Shown here: positions 33,801-41,313 of the stretch, piece after piece
Numbering within the stretch: position 1 is the stretch's first letter
How the letters are laid out: the number at the start of each line of letters is the position of its first letter
Translations under genes and position numbers: made by a program
Source of the DNA: Fimiplasma intestinipullorum
GTDB lineage: Bacteria > Bacillota_I > Bacilli_A > Erysipelotrichales > Coprobacillaceae
Length of the DNA stretch: 53,658 nt
NCBI GenBank assembly: GCA_018715065.1
Contig: DVMJ01000002.1
Location: 1-53,658 of the forward strand
Reading direction: 5' to 3'
The notes under the pieces: model-generated
The model's database searches: none
Told to the model about the DNA's origin: nothing
The model's input: only the letters and a program-made list of their open reading frames with translations

Positions 33801-34150
33801 GTAGTTCCGCGGCATTTCGTGATATGTAATATGGCACATGTCAATTCATCATTACTTAGTTTTTGGCTCAACCCTTTGATACGCATATCATAGGGATCAT
33901 AAGAAGAATGATAAGTTTCAGACATGATTTTCTCTTTTTGAAGGAGCTCTTTCATGTCGTCCAAACGCGTTTGACGCCGTCTTTTTAAGCGCCGACTCCC
34001 TCGTTTTGTACGTCGGTTTACATTATCTTCGGCTGTCCCTTCTTTAAACAGCCTCACACCATAATCTACAAACTGATAATTATCCAAGTCGATAACACCA
34101 TATCCAACCGAAGTGATGCCTATATCAAGGCCTAAAACATAATGATTCAT
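30839..34150 (-). CDS. cas9: Cas9, compact type II-A nuclease
   Basis: 1103 residues. RuvC-I has Asp9 (LGLDIGITSVG), the Arg-rich bridge helix is at 46-65 (NRRTKRGSRRLKRRR), RuvC-II has Glu477 (VVETTRDRN), HNH has Asp559-His560 and Asn583 (YEVDHIIPLS, NRTENQNKS), and RuvC-III has His700 and Asp703 (LHHAVDALIVA). The numbering is close to that of the S. aureus enzyme, indicating the small-Cas9 class. All catalytic residues are intact. The C-terminal 250 residues form the PAM-interacting part; its specificity cannot be read from sequence. AGGAGG precedes the ATG. Confidence 0.97.
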   Translation of the reverse strand: MNHYVLGLDIGITSVGYGVIDLDNYQFVDYGVRLFKEGTAEDNVNRRTKRGSRRLKRRRQTRLDDMKELLQKEKIMSETYHSSYDPYDMRIKGLSQKLSNDELTCAILHITKCRGTTLEALDSADEDSEGTKSILSKNDQDLKKYHYVCLVQKERLKQSGKIKGTENNFKTDDYIKELDEILSHQDLSEDLCEKIRTIVSRRRQYYEGPGSEKSPTPYGRWIAQGVGPIDLIEKMRGKCSVFPDQLRAAKNSYTAELFNLLNDLNNLECEGEKLTTSQKQDVIDFVNEKGGITPKQLAKLLNVDLNQIKGFRIDKNDKPLLTEFKGYKALKKIFDTNNCDLYKKDLSILDGLAEIVTGKKGIEERKQAIQQAYPEIDEAIVEQCAVMKGMTQYHSLSLKAMHLINQEMLQSPRNQMQVLHESHFFDKNRVSHKGQKYIEADDEAILSPVVKRAQRETFKVVNALREKYGEFESIVVETTRDRNSQEQKKRLNDSQKYYEQENRKVDELLSHEGYDPSKINGKTKLKVRLYLQQEGKTAYTNAPIDLNLLIKDATAYEVDHIIPLSISLDDSINNKALINRTENQNKSNMTPIYAILRGKLNISLDTYKTVVKNNRNYTGKKRSYLLYDKDITKFSNMQEFIARNLVDTSYACRVVMNTLSDYFKDNEISTHVHTVRGRVTNIFRNRINMQKEREKDYLHHAVDALIVASIKKLNLLNTYLLKYNFNDLYNEETGEVFAVGDDQQVLDPKYIRFITQLKTIYDESNMYYNGLIERNVMQFPPIKISHKIDTKPNRQISDETIYSTRTVGNEEYVVKKYSDIYDPKFTQLTDDIINDRPLDRWLMYRNDNQTFKIIQSIILDHFHIFKDDEKHFSCTKKKGQIQYALKGKNPLYLYKQEHGKVRKYAKKGNGPEITMMKYFDGKLGNNIDISNHYHVHNKKVVLLQISPYRTDFYVSPEGKYKMLTVRYANVFYKESKKKYVIDEKWYASEKKRKNITDDDIFVCSLHHDELIGIQKKDGAKYVYDLSTEDGGKPRLYHGEMEILKFTATNNDSKNIIEVKPIYTYCKKRLMISIGPITKLAKYATDVLGNVYEVKKNILKLEFE

Positions 34151-34170
34151 AAGAAACCTCCTTTACATAC

Positions 34171-34199
34171 ATTATATAACAAATATTTCCTTTTGTCTT
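34171..34199 (-). promoter_or_regulatory. cas9 promoter
   Basis: Minus-strand AAGACA (34199-34194), 17 nt, TATAAT (34176-34171), then AAAGGAGGTTTCTT before the cas9 ATG. Confidence 0.65.
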
Positions 34200-34228
34200 A
34201 ACTACTTGCTATAATTAAATTATACATG

Positions 34229-34263
34229 TTTACGCTTTTCAACAATAGCTTATATAAGCTATT
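34229..34263 (+). promoter_or_regulatory. WYL gene promoter overlapping a perfect 20-bp palindrome
   Basis: AATAGCTTATATAAGCTATT (34244-34263) is perfectly self-complementary. Its centre supplies the -10 (TATATA or TATAAG) of a promoter with TTTACG (34229-34234), so a protein bound here would block the WYL gene. The edge lies about 45 bp upstream of the cas9 -35, close enough to influence cas9. Confidence 0.65.
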
Positions 34264-34313
34264 ATCAAAATAAAAAGTGATTTATGATAGGAGCATAGAA
34301 AGAAGGATAAGAT

Positions 34314-35306
34314 ATGAAAAGGAATAAAAATAAGAATTCGTATATCAAATATATTGCCGTTATTGATATCATCATTAAAAACAGCGACGAATTTCATCCA
34401 ATCAGTATTGCTGAGATTCAAAATTATCTCTATGAACTGAAGTACGATTTTCAAATTGATTCGCGAATGATCAAAAAGTTTGTGGAAAGCTATAATACTT
34501 ATTACGAAGATAATGTCATTGTTTCTTATCATGAAGGTAAAATGGTGTATTACTATGCGATGAATCCTTTTCTAGATATCATGGAAGCAAAAGCCATTTT
34601 AGATTTAGTATATAGTTCAAATTTCTTTACAGATAACACCAAAAATAATTACAAAAAAAGGATCCAATCCATGTTCAGCTTTCATAACCGAGCTTACTTT
34701 AAAAAAGTCCTGCAATCCCATGTCACCAGGCCAAGAACAGATGATGTGTTTTATCGCGAATTAGAAACGATTGTTCAGGCTATCAATCAAAAAAAGAAAA
34801 TTCGTTTTACTTATCACAAACCTCATTTAAAGCCTATTGAAGCTAAAACGACAGAAATTGCACCGATTGACACGTATTATCAAAACAATGAATACTATTT
34901 ATTATGCCAGGGGAATCGCAATCATCTGGACTGTATCTCCTATCGTCTGGATTATATAAAAAATGTGGAAATACTGGAAGATCAACCTTTCAGCTATGAC
35001 GAATATGAACTACAATGTTTTAAAGAGAAGCTAGATCATATTACCTACATGTATGGGGATGGACAAATAGAGCAGATCGAGTTAGACTTCGATCCATCTG
35101 TTTATGCCAACATGATGGATAAATTCGGTCAAGATATCCATCCAATAGAAATTGATTCCACTCACTATCGAATTACTGTTAAACACATTATCAATCACAC
35201 TTTTTATTCGTGGATTGTTGGATTTGGTGGCAAAGTAAAACTTTCTGGTAATCAAATGCAAGTTGAAAGATTTCAACATTTCCTTACTTCTCAATTTCTA
35301 GAATAA
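34314..35306 (+). CDS. WYL-domain transcriptional regulator beside cas9
   Basis: 330 residues. An N-terminal winged-helix-type region (about 1-75: IAVIDIIIKNSDEFHPISIAEIQNYL) is followed by a WYL domain (about 150-225), with IRFTYHKP, EIAPIDTYYQNNEYYLLCQ and SCISYRLDYIKNVEIL-like strands, and a WCX-type C-terminus. WYL proteins bind nucleotide or nucleic-acid ligands and are recurrent regulators of CRISPR and other defence loci. It is divergent from cas9 and shares the AT-rich composition of the cas genes. AGAAGGA precedes the ATG. Confidence 0.85.
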   Translation: MKRNKNKNSYIKYIAVIDIIIKNSDEFHPISIAEIQNYLYELKYDFQIDSRMIKKFVESYNTYYEDNVIVSYHEGKMVYYYAMNPFLDIMEAKAILDLVYSSNFFTDNTKNNYKKRIQSMFSFHNRAYFKKVLQSHVTRPRTDDVFYRELETIVQAINQKKKIRFTYHKPHLKPIEAKTTEIAPIDTYYQNNEYYLLCQGNRNHLDCISYRLDYIKNVEILEDQPFSYDEYELQCFKEKLDHITYMYGDGQIEQIELDFDPSVYANMMDKFGQDIHPIEIDSTHYRITVKHIINHTFYSWIVGFGGKVKLSGNQMQVERFQHFLTSQFLE

Positions 35307-35336
35307 GACATTGTCCTTAAAAATACTTGTATCTTA

Positions 35337-35367
35337 AAAGGAACCCTGATTGAGCCAGGGTTCCTTT
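35337..35367. terminator. Bidirectional terminator between WYL and phosphoglucomutase genes
   Basis: AAAGGAACCCTG and CAGGGTTCCTTT arms with a 7-nt loop and T-rich flanks. Confidence 0.8.
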
Positions 35368-35381
35368 TCTTTTACAATGAA

Positions 35382-37079
35382 TTAAGCTTCACCGATCATT
35401 TCCAGAACAGCTTTCTGGAAGACGGTTGTTTTCTCTTCTGCTTCTTTAGCGTCTTTACCTTTGATAGAGAAGTAGAATTTACACTTAGGTTCTGTACCAC
35501 TAGGTCTAGCTGCGATCCATGAACCATCTTCAAGGTAGTACTTCAACACATTGGATTTTGGTAAATCAATGGTTGTTGTATTGGTTCCTTCATGACGTTC
35601 ACTTGTCTGGTAATCTTCATCCATAACCACTTTGAAGCCAGCGATCTCAGTAGGTGCTTCTTCACGTAAGTTAGACATGATTTCTTTGATTCGCGCTGCA
35701 CCGGCAGCACCGGCTTTTGATAAAGCGACCTGTGTTTCTTTGAAAGTACCATGTTTGGCATACAATTCATTCAGCACATCCACTAAATCTTTACCTTGTT
35801 TTTTGTAGAAGTTACCTGCTTCAGCTGCTAAGAGCACAGCCTGTACAGCATCTTTGTCACGAACAAAGTCTTTAACGACACAGCCATAGCTTTCTTCATA
35901 ACCGAAGACAAACTGTTTTTCATGTGTTTTTTCGTATTTACGAATCTTATCTCCAATAAACTTAAATCCAGTGAGTGTCTTTTCCACATCAACACCATAG
36001 CTGCGAGCAACTAATTCACCTAAGTCAGAAGTAACGATCGTATTGTACATCACGGCATTACCAGGTAATGTGCCTTTTTCTTTCATCTGACTCAAGATAT
36101 ATTCCAGATAAACAGCAGCCGACTGGTTACCACTCATCAGCACATATTCACCTTCATGCTTAGCCACAACACCTAAACGGTCACCATCAGGGTCGCAGAC
36201 AACAACTACATCCGCATCTACTTCTTTGGCTTTTTTGATGGCTTTATCATAAGCTGCAGGCACTTCTGGGTTAGGACTAGCGGTATTCGTATAATCAGGA
36301 TCAGGAGCACACTGAGCTAAGACAGGTACGATATCATAGCCTAAGCGTTTCAGCACCGTACGCACTGGGATATTGGATGTACCATGTTCTGGTGAGAAAA
36401 CAATACGGAAATTCGATTTATCCATTCCTGGATTGACTTCGATACCCATCACTGCTTCATAGTAGGCTTCGTCTACTTCCTCACCGATCCAGTTCATATA
36501 TGGTTCCGCTTCTTCATCAGAAACGACTTTCACTTTTAATTCATCCTCAACTTCATTGACATAGCTAACTACTTCATCAGCCCATTCAGGAATTAACTGG
36601 CAGCCCGTATCATCATAGACTTTGTATCCATTATATTCCTTAGGGTTATGGCTGGCCGTGATCATAATACCACCGACACATTTTAAATAGCGTACTGCAA
36701 AAGAAAGTTCAGGTGTTGGACGTAAAGATTCAAATACATAGGATTTAATGCCGTAAGTCGCTAAAACTTTCGCACTTTCCATCGCAAAGCGATAGGACAT
36801 ATGACGGTTATCATAACCAATGGCAACGCCTTTTTCTTTCGCGCCTTCTTTTGTCAGCAAGTATTTTGCGAATCCGACATTAGCCTTACGAATCGTATAA
36901 ATATTTAAGCGGTTGGTTCCAGCTCCAAGCAGACCACGCATACCGGCTGTTCCAAATTCCAGGTTCGTATAGAAAGCATCTTCGATCTGCTTTTCATCCA
37001 TAGCTAATAATTCGTTTTTCAGACTTGGATCCATTTCAGGATCGTTTTTCCATTGTTCGTACTTTTCCATATAAGTCAT
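35382..37079 (-). CDS. Phosphoglucomutase / phosphomannomutase
   Basis: About 565 residues, the full length for the alpha-D-phosphohexomutase family. It has the phosphoserine loop TASHNPKEYNGYK, the metal loop DPDGDRLG, the sugar loop GYEESYGC and the phosphate loop RPSGTEPKCKFY. It interconverts glucose-1- and glucose-6-phosphate for glycan precursors. The ATG at 37079 follows GAGGTG; a GTG at 37091 is a less likely start. cre-like sites upstream suggest carbon control. Confidence 0.93.
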   Translation of the reverse strand: MTYMEKYEQWKNDPEMDPSLKNELLAMDEKQIEDAFYTNLEFGTAGMRGLLGAGTNRLNIYTIRKANVGFAKYLLTKEGAKEKGVAIGYDNRHMSYRFAMESAKVLATYGIKSYVFESLRPTPELSFAVRYLKCVGGIMITASHNPKEYNGYKVYDDTGCQLIPEWADEVVSYVNEVEDELKVKVVSDEEAEPYMNWIGEEVDEAYYEAVMGIEVNPGMDKSNFRIVFSPEHGTSNIPVRTVLKRLGYDIVPVLAQCAPDPDYTNTASPNPEVPAAYDKAIKKAKEVDADVVVVCDPDGDRLGVVAKHEGEYVLMSGNQSAAVYLEYILSQMKEKGTLPGNAVMYNTIVTSDLGELVARSYGVDVEKTLTGFKFIGDKIRKYEKTHEKQFVFGYEESYGCVVKDFVRDKDAVQAVLLAAEAGNFYKKQGKDLVDVLNELYAKHGTFKETQVALSKAGAAGAARIKEIMSNLREEAPTEIAGFKVVMDEDYQTSERHEGTNTTTIDLPKSNVLKYYLEDGSWIAARPSGTEPKCKFYFSIKGKDAKEAEEKTTVFQKAVLEMIGEA

Positions 37080-37149
37080 TTTATCATTCACCTCGTAACT
37101 TTATTATAGCAAATTCAAAGCGCATAAAAAAGTCTAAACTCATCTTTTT

Positions 37150-37163
37150 TATCAGCGCTTACA
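37150..37163 (-). promoter_or_regulatory. cre-like site upstream of phosphoglucomutase
   Basis: Minus-strand TGTAAGCGCTGATA matches the cre pattern TGWAANCGNTNWCA at all but one position. A weaker TGAAAGCGATACAC lies at 37181-37194. Confidence 0.45.
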
Positions 37164-37246
37164 AAATTACCGCAGCAAATTGAAAGCGATACACATTTAG
37201 ATGGCTAGATATGCCTGTAAAGACATATCATAGCCACTTGACATAT

Positions 37247-37723
37247 TCATAGATCCTTTGAGGCATCGATCAATTGACCATCCACTAATTGGATGAGATC
37301 TTGAGGTTTGAGGATCATCTGACATCCCCGAATTCCGGCAGAGACAGCCACCTCATCGAGATCAGCGATTCTTTTGTCAAAGAACGTGGGATAATGCTTT
37401 TTCATTCCTACCGGAGAACAGCCTCCGCGCATATAACCTGTCACTTTCAAAAGATCCTTTAAAGGCAGCATCTCGATCTTCTTATCGCCTACCTCACGGG
37501 CTGCTTTCTTCAAATCAATCTCCGCTAGGATCGGAATACAGATAACCAGATAGCCGAGCTTTTCCCCATGTAAGACGAGGGTCTTATATATATGATCGGC
37601 ATCTAAAGAGACAAATTCTAAAACATGTTTACCGGAAAGATCTTTTTCATCAACAGGATACTCCTCCGTCCGATATCTAATTTTAGCTTTATCAAGCATG
37701 CGTAATGCGTTTGTTTTATGCAT
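37247..37723 (-). CDS. ybaK: YbaK/EbsC-family Cys-tRNA(Pro) deacylase
   Basis: 158 residues of the YbaK fold. DADHIYKTLVLHGE carries the conserved lysine of the editing site, and GYMRGGCSPVGMKK is the family's glycine-rich loop. It removes cysteine mischarged on tRNA-Pro. AGGAGGA lies 6 nt before the ATG at 37723; the TTG just upstream is in frame but less likely. Confidence 0.9.
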   Translation of the reverse strand: MHKTNALRMLDKAKIRYRTEEYPVDEKDLSGKHVLEFVSLDADHIYKTLVLHGEKLGYLVICIPILAEIDLKKAAREVGDKKIEMLPLKDLLKVTGYMRGGCSPVGMKKHYPTFFDKRIADLDEVAVSAGIRGCQMILKPQDLIQLVDGQLIDASKDL

Positions 37724-37741
37724 CAAAACTCCTCCTAAACA

Positions 37742-37764
37742 AAAAAGAGCTCGAAGCTCTTTTT
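37742..37764 (-). terminator. Terminator after ptsH
   Basis: AAAAAGAGCT/AGCTCTTTTT symmetrical stem with T-run on the minus strand. Confidence 0.75.
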
Positions 37765-37770
37765 GTTATC

Positions 37771-38040
37771 TTATTCAGCAACTTTTTGTTCTTTGATAAC
37801 TTTAGCAATTGAAGCAATAACTTCTTTTTCATCGTCACCTTCAGCAACGATTTCAACTGTAGCTTTAGTAGGTACGCCTAAAGACATAACACCCATAATG
37901 GATTTTAAGTTAACTTCTTTACCGTTATAGATTAATTTGATATTGCTTGAGAATTTGCTTGCCTGGTTAACTAAGATTGTAGCTGGTCTTGCATGTAAAC
38001 CTACTGGATCACATACAACAAAAGATAATTTTTCAGCCAT
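37771..38040 (-). CDS. ptsH: HPr phosphocarrier protein
   Basis: 89 residues, standard HPr length. His16 in GLHARPA accepts phosphate from enzyme I, and Ser47 in LKSIMGVMSLG is the HPr-kinase site used for CcpA co-repression in Firmicutes. It serves all PTS systems, including the EIIC at 2501-3781. Gene ptsI is not adjacent. AAGGAGG precedes the ATG. TATAAT lies at 38077-38072. Confidence 0.96.
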   Translation of the reverse strand: MAEKLSFVVCDPVGLHARPATILVNQASKFSSNIKLIYNGKEVNLKSIMGVMSLGVPTKATVEIVAEGDDEKEVIASIAKVIKEQKVAE

Positions 38041-38116
38041 TTTATTTTCCTCCTTATTAGTAGCTATATTTATTATAGCACAAATTTATAAGATTTCCAT
38101 AGTTTGCACGAAATTT

Positions 38117-38130
38117 TTTTAGCGCTTTCA
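38117..38130 (-). promoter_or_regulatory. cre-like site upstream of ptsH
   Basis: Minus-strand TGAAAGCGCTAAAA matches the cre pattern with one mismatch. A second AGAAAGCGCTACGC (38172-38159) shares the AAAGCGCTA core. Both lie upstream of the ptsH -35 region. Confidence 0.45.
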
Positions 38131-38213
38131 ATTTAGTATGTATTCATCGTATATTTTTTGCGTAGCGCTTTCTTTTCAGGCCTTTTCGGTTCCTAAAAAC
38201 GATGTGACTGACC

Positions 38214-38882
38214 TCAAAGTTCATCGATTTTCTGATCTTTCAAAGCCTGGATAAAAGAGGCCGGCGCTGCTTTAAATGGAAGCTTTCGGTCAAGCAATTT
38301 CTCTAATAATTCCTGATCTTTGAACACGTCATTTGAACGCATCCCTATGCGTGGATCGTCCAAAAAGACAAAACCAAGATCAAGGTAGAGCGAAATAGCG
38401 GTGATACTGGTTGGCTGGGTATGGAGATAGATCGGTGCTTCCGCTTGTGAGAGCACGGCTGATAACAACCCACGCCCAATGCCTCTTCCCTCATAAGCAG
38501 GCAGCGTTCGCACCCAGCCTAAACTTTCAAACTGACCATATGCCTTCCACAGCAAAGCAGTTGCGACAGCTGTATGATGTTGGTCATAAACAAGATAACA
38601 ACGCTTCAAAAAAGTATCTTCTTGAGCAGCATAGACCTGTTGGTAAAATGCCAGCAACAAATGGCGATACCGTGCATCCACGGCGACTGCCAGCCAGTCT
38701 GAAAAACGGTCCTCGGTACACGTGGTGACCCAATAACCTTCCGGCAGATCTCTGAAAGCAGCTGTCCGTTTTTTCTCACACATCATAAACAGGTTATGAT
38801 TGCCGACCTCCTGATAAGCCTGCATCTCTGCTTTTTCTTTAAATTGTCTTTCATCACTATTATCATATGATCGATCAGGCAT
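38214..38882 (-). CDS. GNAT-family N-acetyltransferase
   Basis: 222 residues. The C-terminal half has LGWVRTLPAYEGRGIGRGLLSAVL, the acetyl-CoA loop, and TAISLYLDLGFV, both GNAT motifs. GGGAGAAG precedes the ATG. It lies 13 nt downstream of a second GNAT gene and is probably co-transcribed. The substrate is unknown. Confidence 0.82.
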   Translation of the reverse strand: MPDRSYDNSDERQFKEKAEMQAYQEVGNHNLFMMCEKKRTAAFRDLPEGYWVTTCTEDRFSDWLAVAVDARYRHLLLAFYQQVYAAQEDTFLKRCYLVYDQHHTAVATALLWKAYGQFESLGWVRTLPAYEGRGIGRGLLSAVLSQAEAPIYLHTQPTSITAISLYLDLGFVFLDDPRIGMRSNDVFKDQELLEKLLDRKLPFKAAPASFIQALKDQKIDEL

Positions 38883-38895
38883 TGGAGCTTCTCCC

Positions 38896-39381
38896 TTAGA
38901 TAATCAAAAAAGTCTGGGTCAGACAGCTCTCGCCATCGATGATCTGGCGTTTTTCCACATAGGAAATTTCTTCAGAATCCAAATAACGATGCCAGAAACG
39001 GATCGCCGGTACATTTTTTTCCAGCTGCATAATAAAGAATTTGCCTTTATAATGTTCGAAAATCGCCTTCAGGATACGTGAAGCAATCCTTTGATGACGA
39101 TAGGGTTTTGCCACATAAAACTCCTGGATAGAGTAATCATACCCTTTAGGGATGTAATGCCCTTTATTGATCAGCACAAAACCTTTATAGCGGTCTTCAT
39201 CATAGATTAAAAACGCCCGCAGATCCGGATTCATGACATATTCTTCCAGTCCCTCATAGATGTAGTTCCCATATTCATCCATTTCCAGACTGTTGACATA
39301 GTCATAGAGTTCATCCTGATAATAATGCATAAACTGTTCGAGTATCGCATAGGTCGATAGCTGAACCTGTACTAGTTTCAT
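38896..39381 (-). CDS. GNAT-family N-acetyltransferase
   Basis: 161 residues with FYVAKPYRHQRIASRILKAIFEHYKG (acetyl-CoA binding) and a modified C-terminal motif (NVPAIRFWHRYLDSEEISY). It is followed closely by another GNAT gene, suggesting a two-gene unit. Substrate unknown. Confidence 0.82.
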   Translation of the reverse strand: MKLVQVQLSTYAILEQFMHYYQDELYDYVNSLEMDEYGNYIYEGLEEYVMNPDLRAFLIYDEDRYKGFVLINKGHYIPKGYDYSIQEFYVAKPYRHQRIASRILKAIFEHYKGKFFIMQLEKNVPAIRFWHRYLDSEEISYVEKRQIIDGESCLTQTFLII

Positions 39382-39442
39382 AATTCATCCCACCTTGCTT
39401 TCATTATAAACGATTTCGACATATTTTTCACTATAAAGATCT

Positions 39443-40396
39443 TTAAAAAGGCAGATTCCCGCTCCTTCTGGCTTCCTCTAAAACTTCAGTTACCGTCCAG
39501 GTCGCTTCCCACCAGCGTCTCATCCAGTCGACACGTTTTTCTTCCAGGCACTGACCAATGGCTTTCGCTTCTTCATTTAAAGGATTGACCAAAGGACTCG
39601 TCAGGATCGTTTTGCCAGTGAGGATGATCTCAGGCAACAGACTGACACTGCCGTCCACTTTCAAATAACCCTCATCGCCTTCGATCAAGCAAAAGTTCTC
39701 GCTATGGCAATCCTTCCCTACCACCAGGCTCGCCTGAAAAGATGGATAGGACAGATTTAAGATGCCGGATACATCAATGCCGTTAGCGGCCAGGTTGGGA
39801 TGATATTGGATCTTTTCCGGTTTACCAAAAAGCGCACACATGAAATGAATTTCATATACACCTAAATCCATCAAAGCGCCGCCAGCCATGCGCGGATTAA
39901 ACACATTAGGGACCTCTCCCTTTAAAAAAGCATCATAGCGACTGGAGTACTGTGTTAAATGACAGGTCACTAAGCATAGCTTGCCAAGCTTAGGCAAATT
40001 CTCCTGAATGGTGCGCAAGGCGGGTTGAAACACATTGGGGACCGCTTCAAAAAGCATGCACCCTTTTTCCAGAGCCAGTGCCATCAGTGTCTTACACTCA
40101 TTCAAGGTCGGCACAAAAGGTTTCTCCACGATCACATGCTTGCCATGTAATAAAGCGCGGCGTGCCTGATCAAAATGGAGATGGTTTGGTGACGCGATAT
40201 ACACAACCTCTATTTGTGTATCGCTTAAAAAGGCTTCTAAATCGGTATAAACACGTACATCTCCATATTCACTGGCAAACTTCTCGCCTTTTTCCTGATA
40301 TCGGGAATAAACTGCCGCAAGTTCAAGATTGCCTAAGGCACTGGCTGCGATCCACTGTCGTGTGATATTGCCCGTTCCAATTGTCCCAAAACGCAT
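39443..40396 (-). CDS. Gfo/Idh/MocA-family oxidoreductase
   Basis: 317 residues. It opens with the Rossmann motif GTIGTGNIT, followed by VYIASPNHLHFDQA and the catalytic-loop sequence EKPFVPT (with Lys). NAD(P)-dependent sugar or polyol oxidation is typical of the family. GAGGAGG precedes the ATG. It begins 18 nt after the HAD gene, so the two are probably co-transcribed. Confidence 0.9.
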   Translation of the reverse strand: MRFGTIGTGNITRQWIAASALGNLELAAVYSRYQEKGEKFASEYGDVRVYTDLEAFLSDTQIEVVYIASPNHLHFDQARRALLHGKHVIVEKPFVPTLNECKTLMALALEKGCMLFEAVPNVFQPALRTIQENLPKLGKLCLVTCHLTQYSSRYDAFLKGEVPNVFNPRMAGGALMDLGVYEIHFMCALFGKPEKIQYHPNLAANGIDVSGILNLSYPSFQASLVVGKDCHSENFCLIEGDEGYLKVDGSVSLLPEIILTGKTILTSPLVNPLNEEAKAIGQCLEEKRVDWMRRWWEATWTVTEVLEEARRSGNLPF

Positions 40397-40414
40397 AAAG
40401 CCTCTTCCTCCTCT

Positions 40415-41197
40415 TTATAAAAATAATTTTTCCAGCTGAATCGCGACCCCGTCTTCATCATTGCGACCAACCACTTCGTCAGCAATCGCTTTGATTTCAT
40501 CGATGGCATTTCCCATCGCATAAGCATGTCCGACCGTGGCTAACATCTCCAAATCATTGAGATTATCTCCAAAAGCATAGGTCATCTCTTTAGGTACATG
40601 ATGCGCCTGCATGATATCTTGTATGCCGGTGGCTTTGTTGATGGTGGCATCGTAGATCTCATAGGTCAGATCGCCTCCCATGATCCCAAATCCCATGTTT
40701 TTCAAAGACTCGATATACGCATTATTTTCCGGTGTATCATGCCAGGCTTCCAGCTTCAAAGTATGTTTGGCGACATCCGCTGGGACAAGGCGTTTGATCT
40801 TGTCAAAATCAACTGAACAGCGCGCGTAGAAAGTCTCCAGTTTTTTAAACTCTTCTTTGAGATAAGAATACGGCTGACACTCATAGACATATTCCAGACC
40901 ACGCTTTTCAAAGTTTTGAACGACTTCTTTGACCCGTTCTTCTCCCAGCGGATGACGTGCCAGAATTTGATCATGCTCATAAACACAGGCGCCATTCACT
41001 AAGATATAGCCATCAAAACCAAAGGAAATCAGATCCTGATCCAAAAAGGCCCAGGGTCTGCCTGAAGCAATATAGAGCTTAAAGCCGCTATCTTGTAATT
41101 TTCGTAAAACAGTTTTCGTATGATCCGTTATTTTAGGACCATCTTCGTGGTATACCAGCAAGGTTCCATCTAAATCAAAAAATAAATACGGTTGCAT
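40415..41197 (-). CDS. Cof-type HAD-family sugar-phosphate phosphatase
   Basis: About 260 residues. The nucleophile motif FFDLDGTLL is at the N-terminus and motif IV TYAFGDNLNDLEML near the C-terminus, with a large cap domain between. GAGGGAGAG precedes the ATG at 41197; the upstream extension to 41257 lacks family likeness. Complete, in contrast to the headless relative at 23183-23773. Confidence 0.88.
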   Translation of the reverse strand: MQPYLFFDLDGTLLVYHEDGPKITDHTKTVLRKLQDSGFKLYIASGRPWAFLDQDLISFGFDGYILVNGACVYEHDQILARHPLGEERVKEVVQNFEKRGLEYVYECQPYSYLKEEFKKLETFYARCSVDFDKIKRLVPADVAKHTLKLEAWHDTPENNAYIESLKNMGFGIMGGDLTYEIYDATINKATGIQDIMQAHHVPKEMTYAFGDNLNDLEMLATVGHAYAMGNAIDEIKAIADEVVGRNDEDGVAIQLEKLFL

Positions 41198-41282
41198 CAA
41201 ATCACTCTCCCTCAAGTAACATAGCATATCTTCCTGACAGAATAGCCTTTCTTTCAAAAAAAGAAATCAAATTCACCAAAAA

Positions 41283-41302
41283 ACCGTCGGAAGACCGACG
41301 GT
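41283..41302 (-). terminator. Terminator after the RpiR-type regulator
   Basis: ACCGTCGG/CCGACGGT perfect stem, 4-nt loop, then TTTTTT on the minus strand. Confidence 0.85.
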
Positions 41303-41313
41303 AAATACCATTT

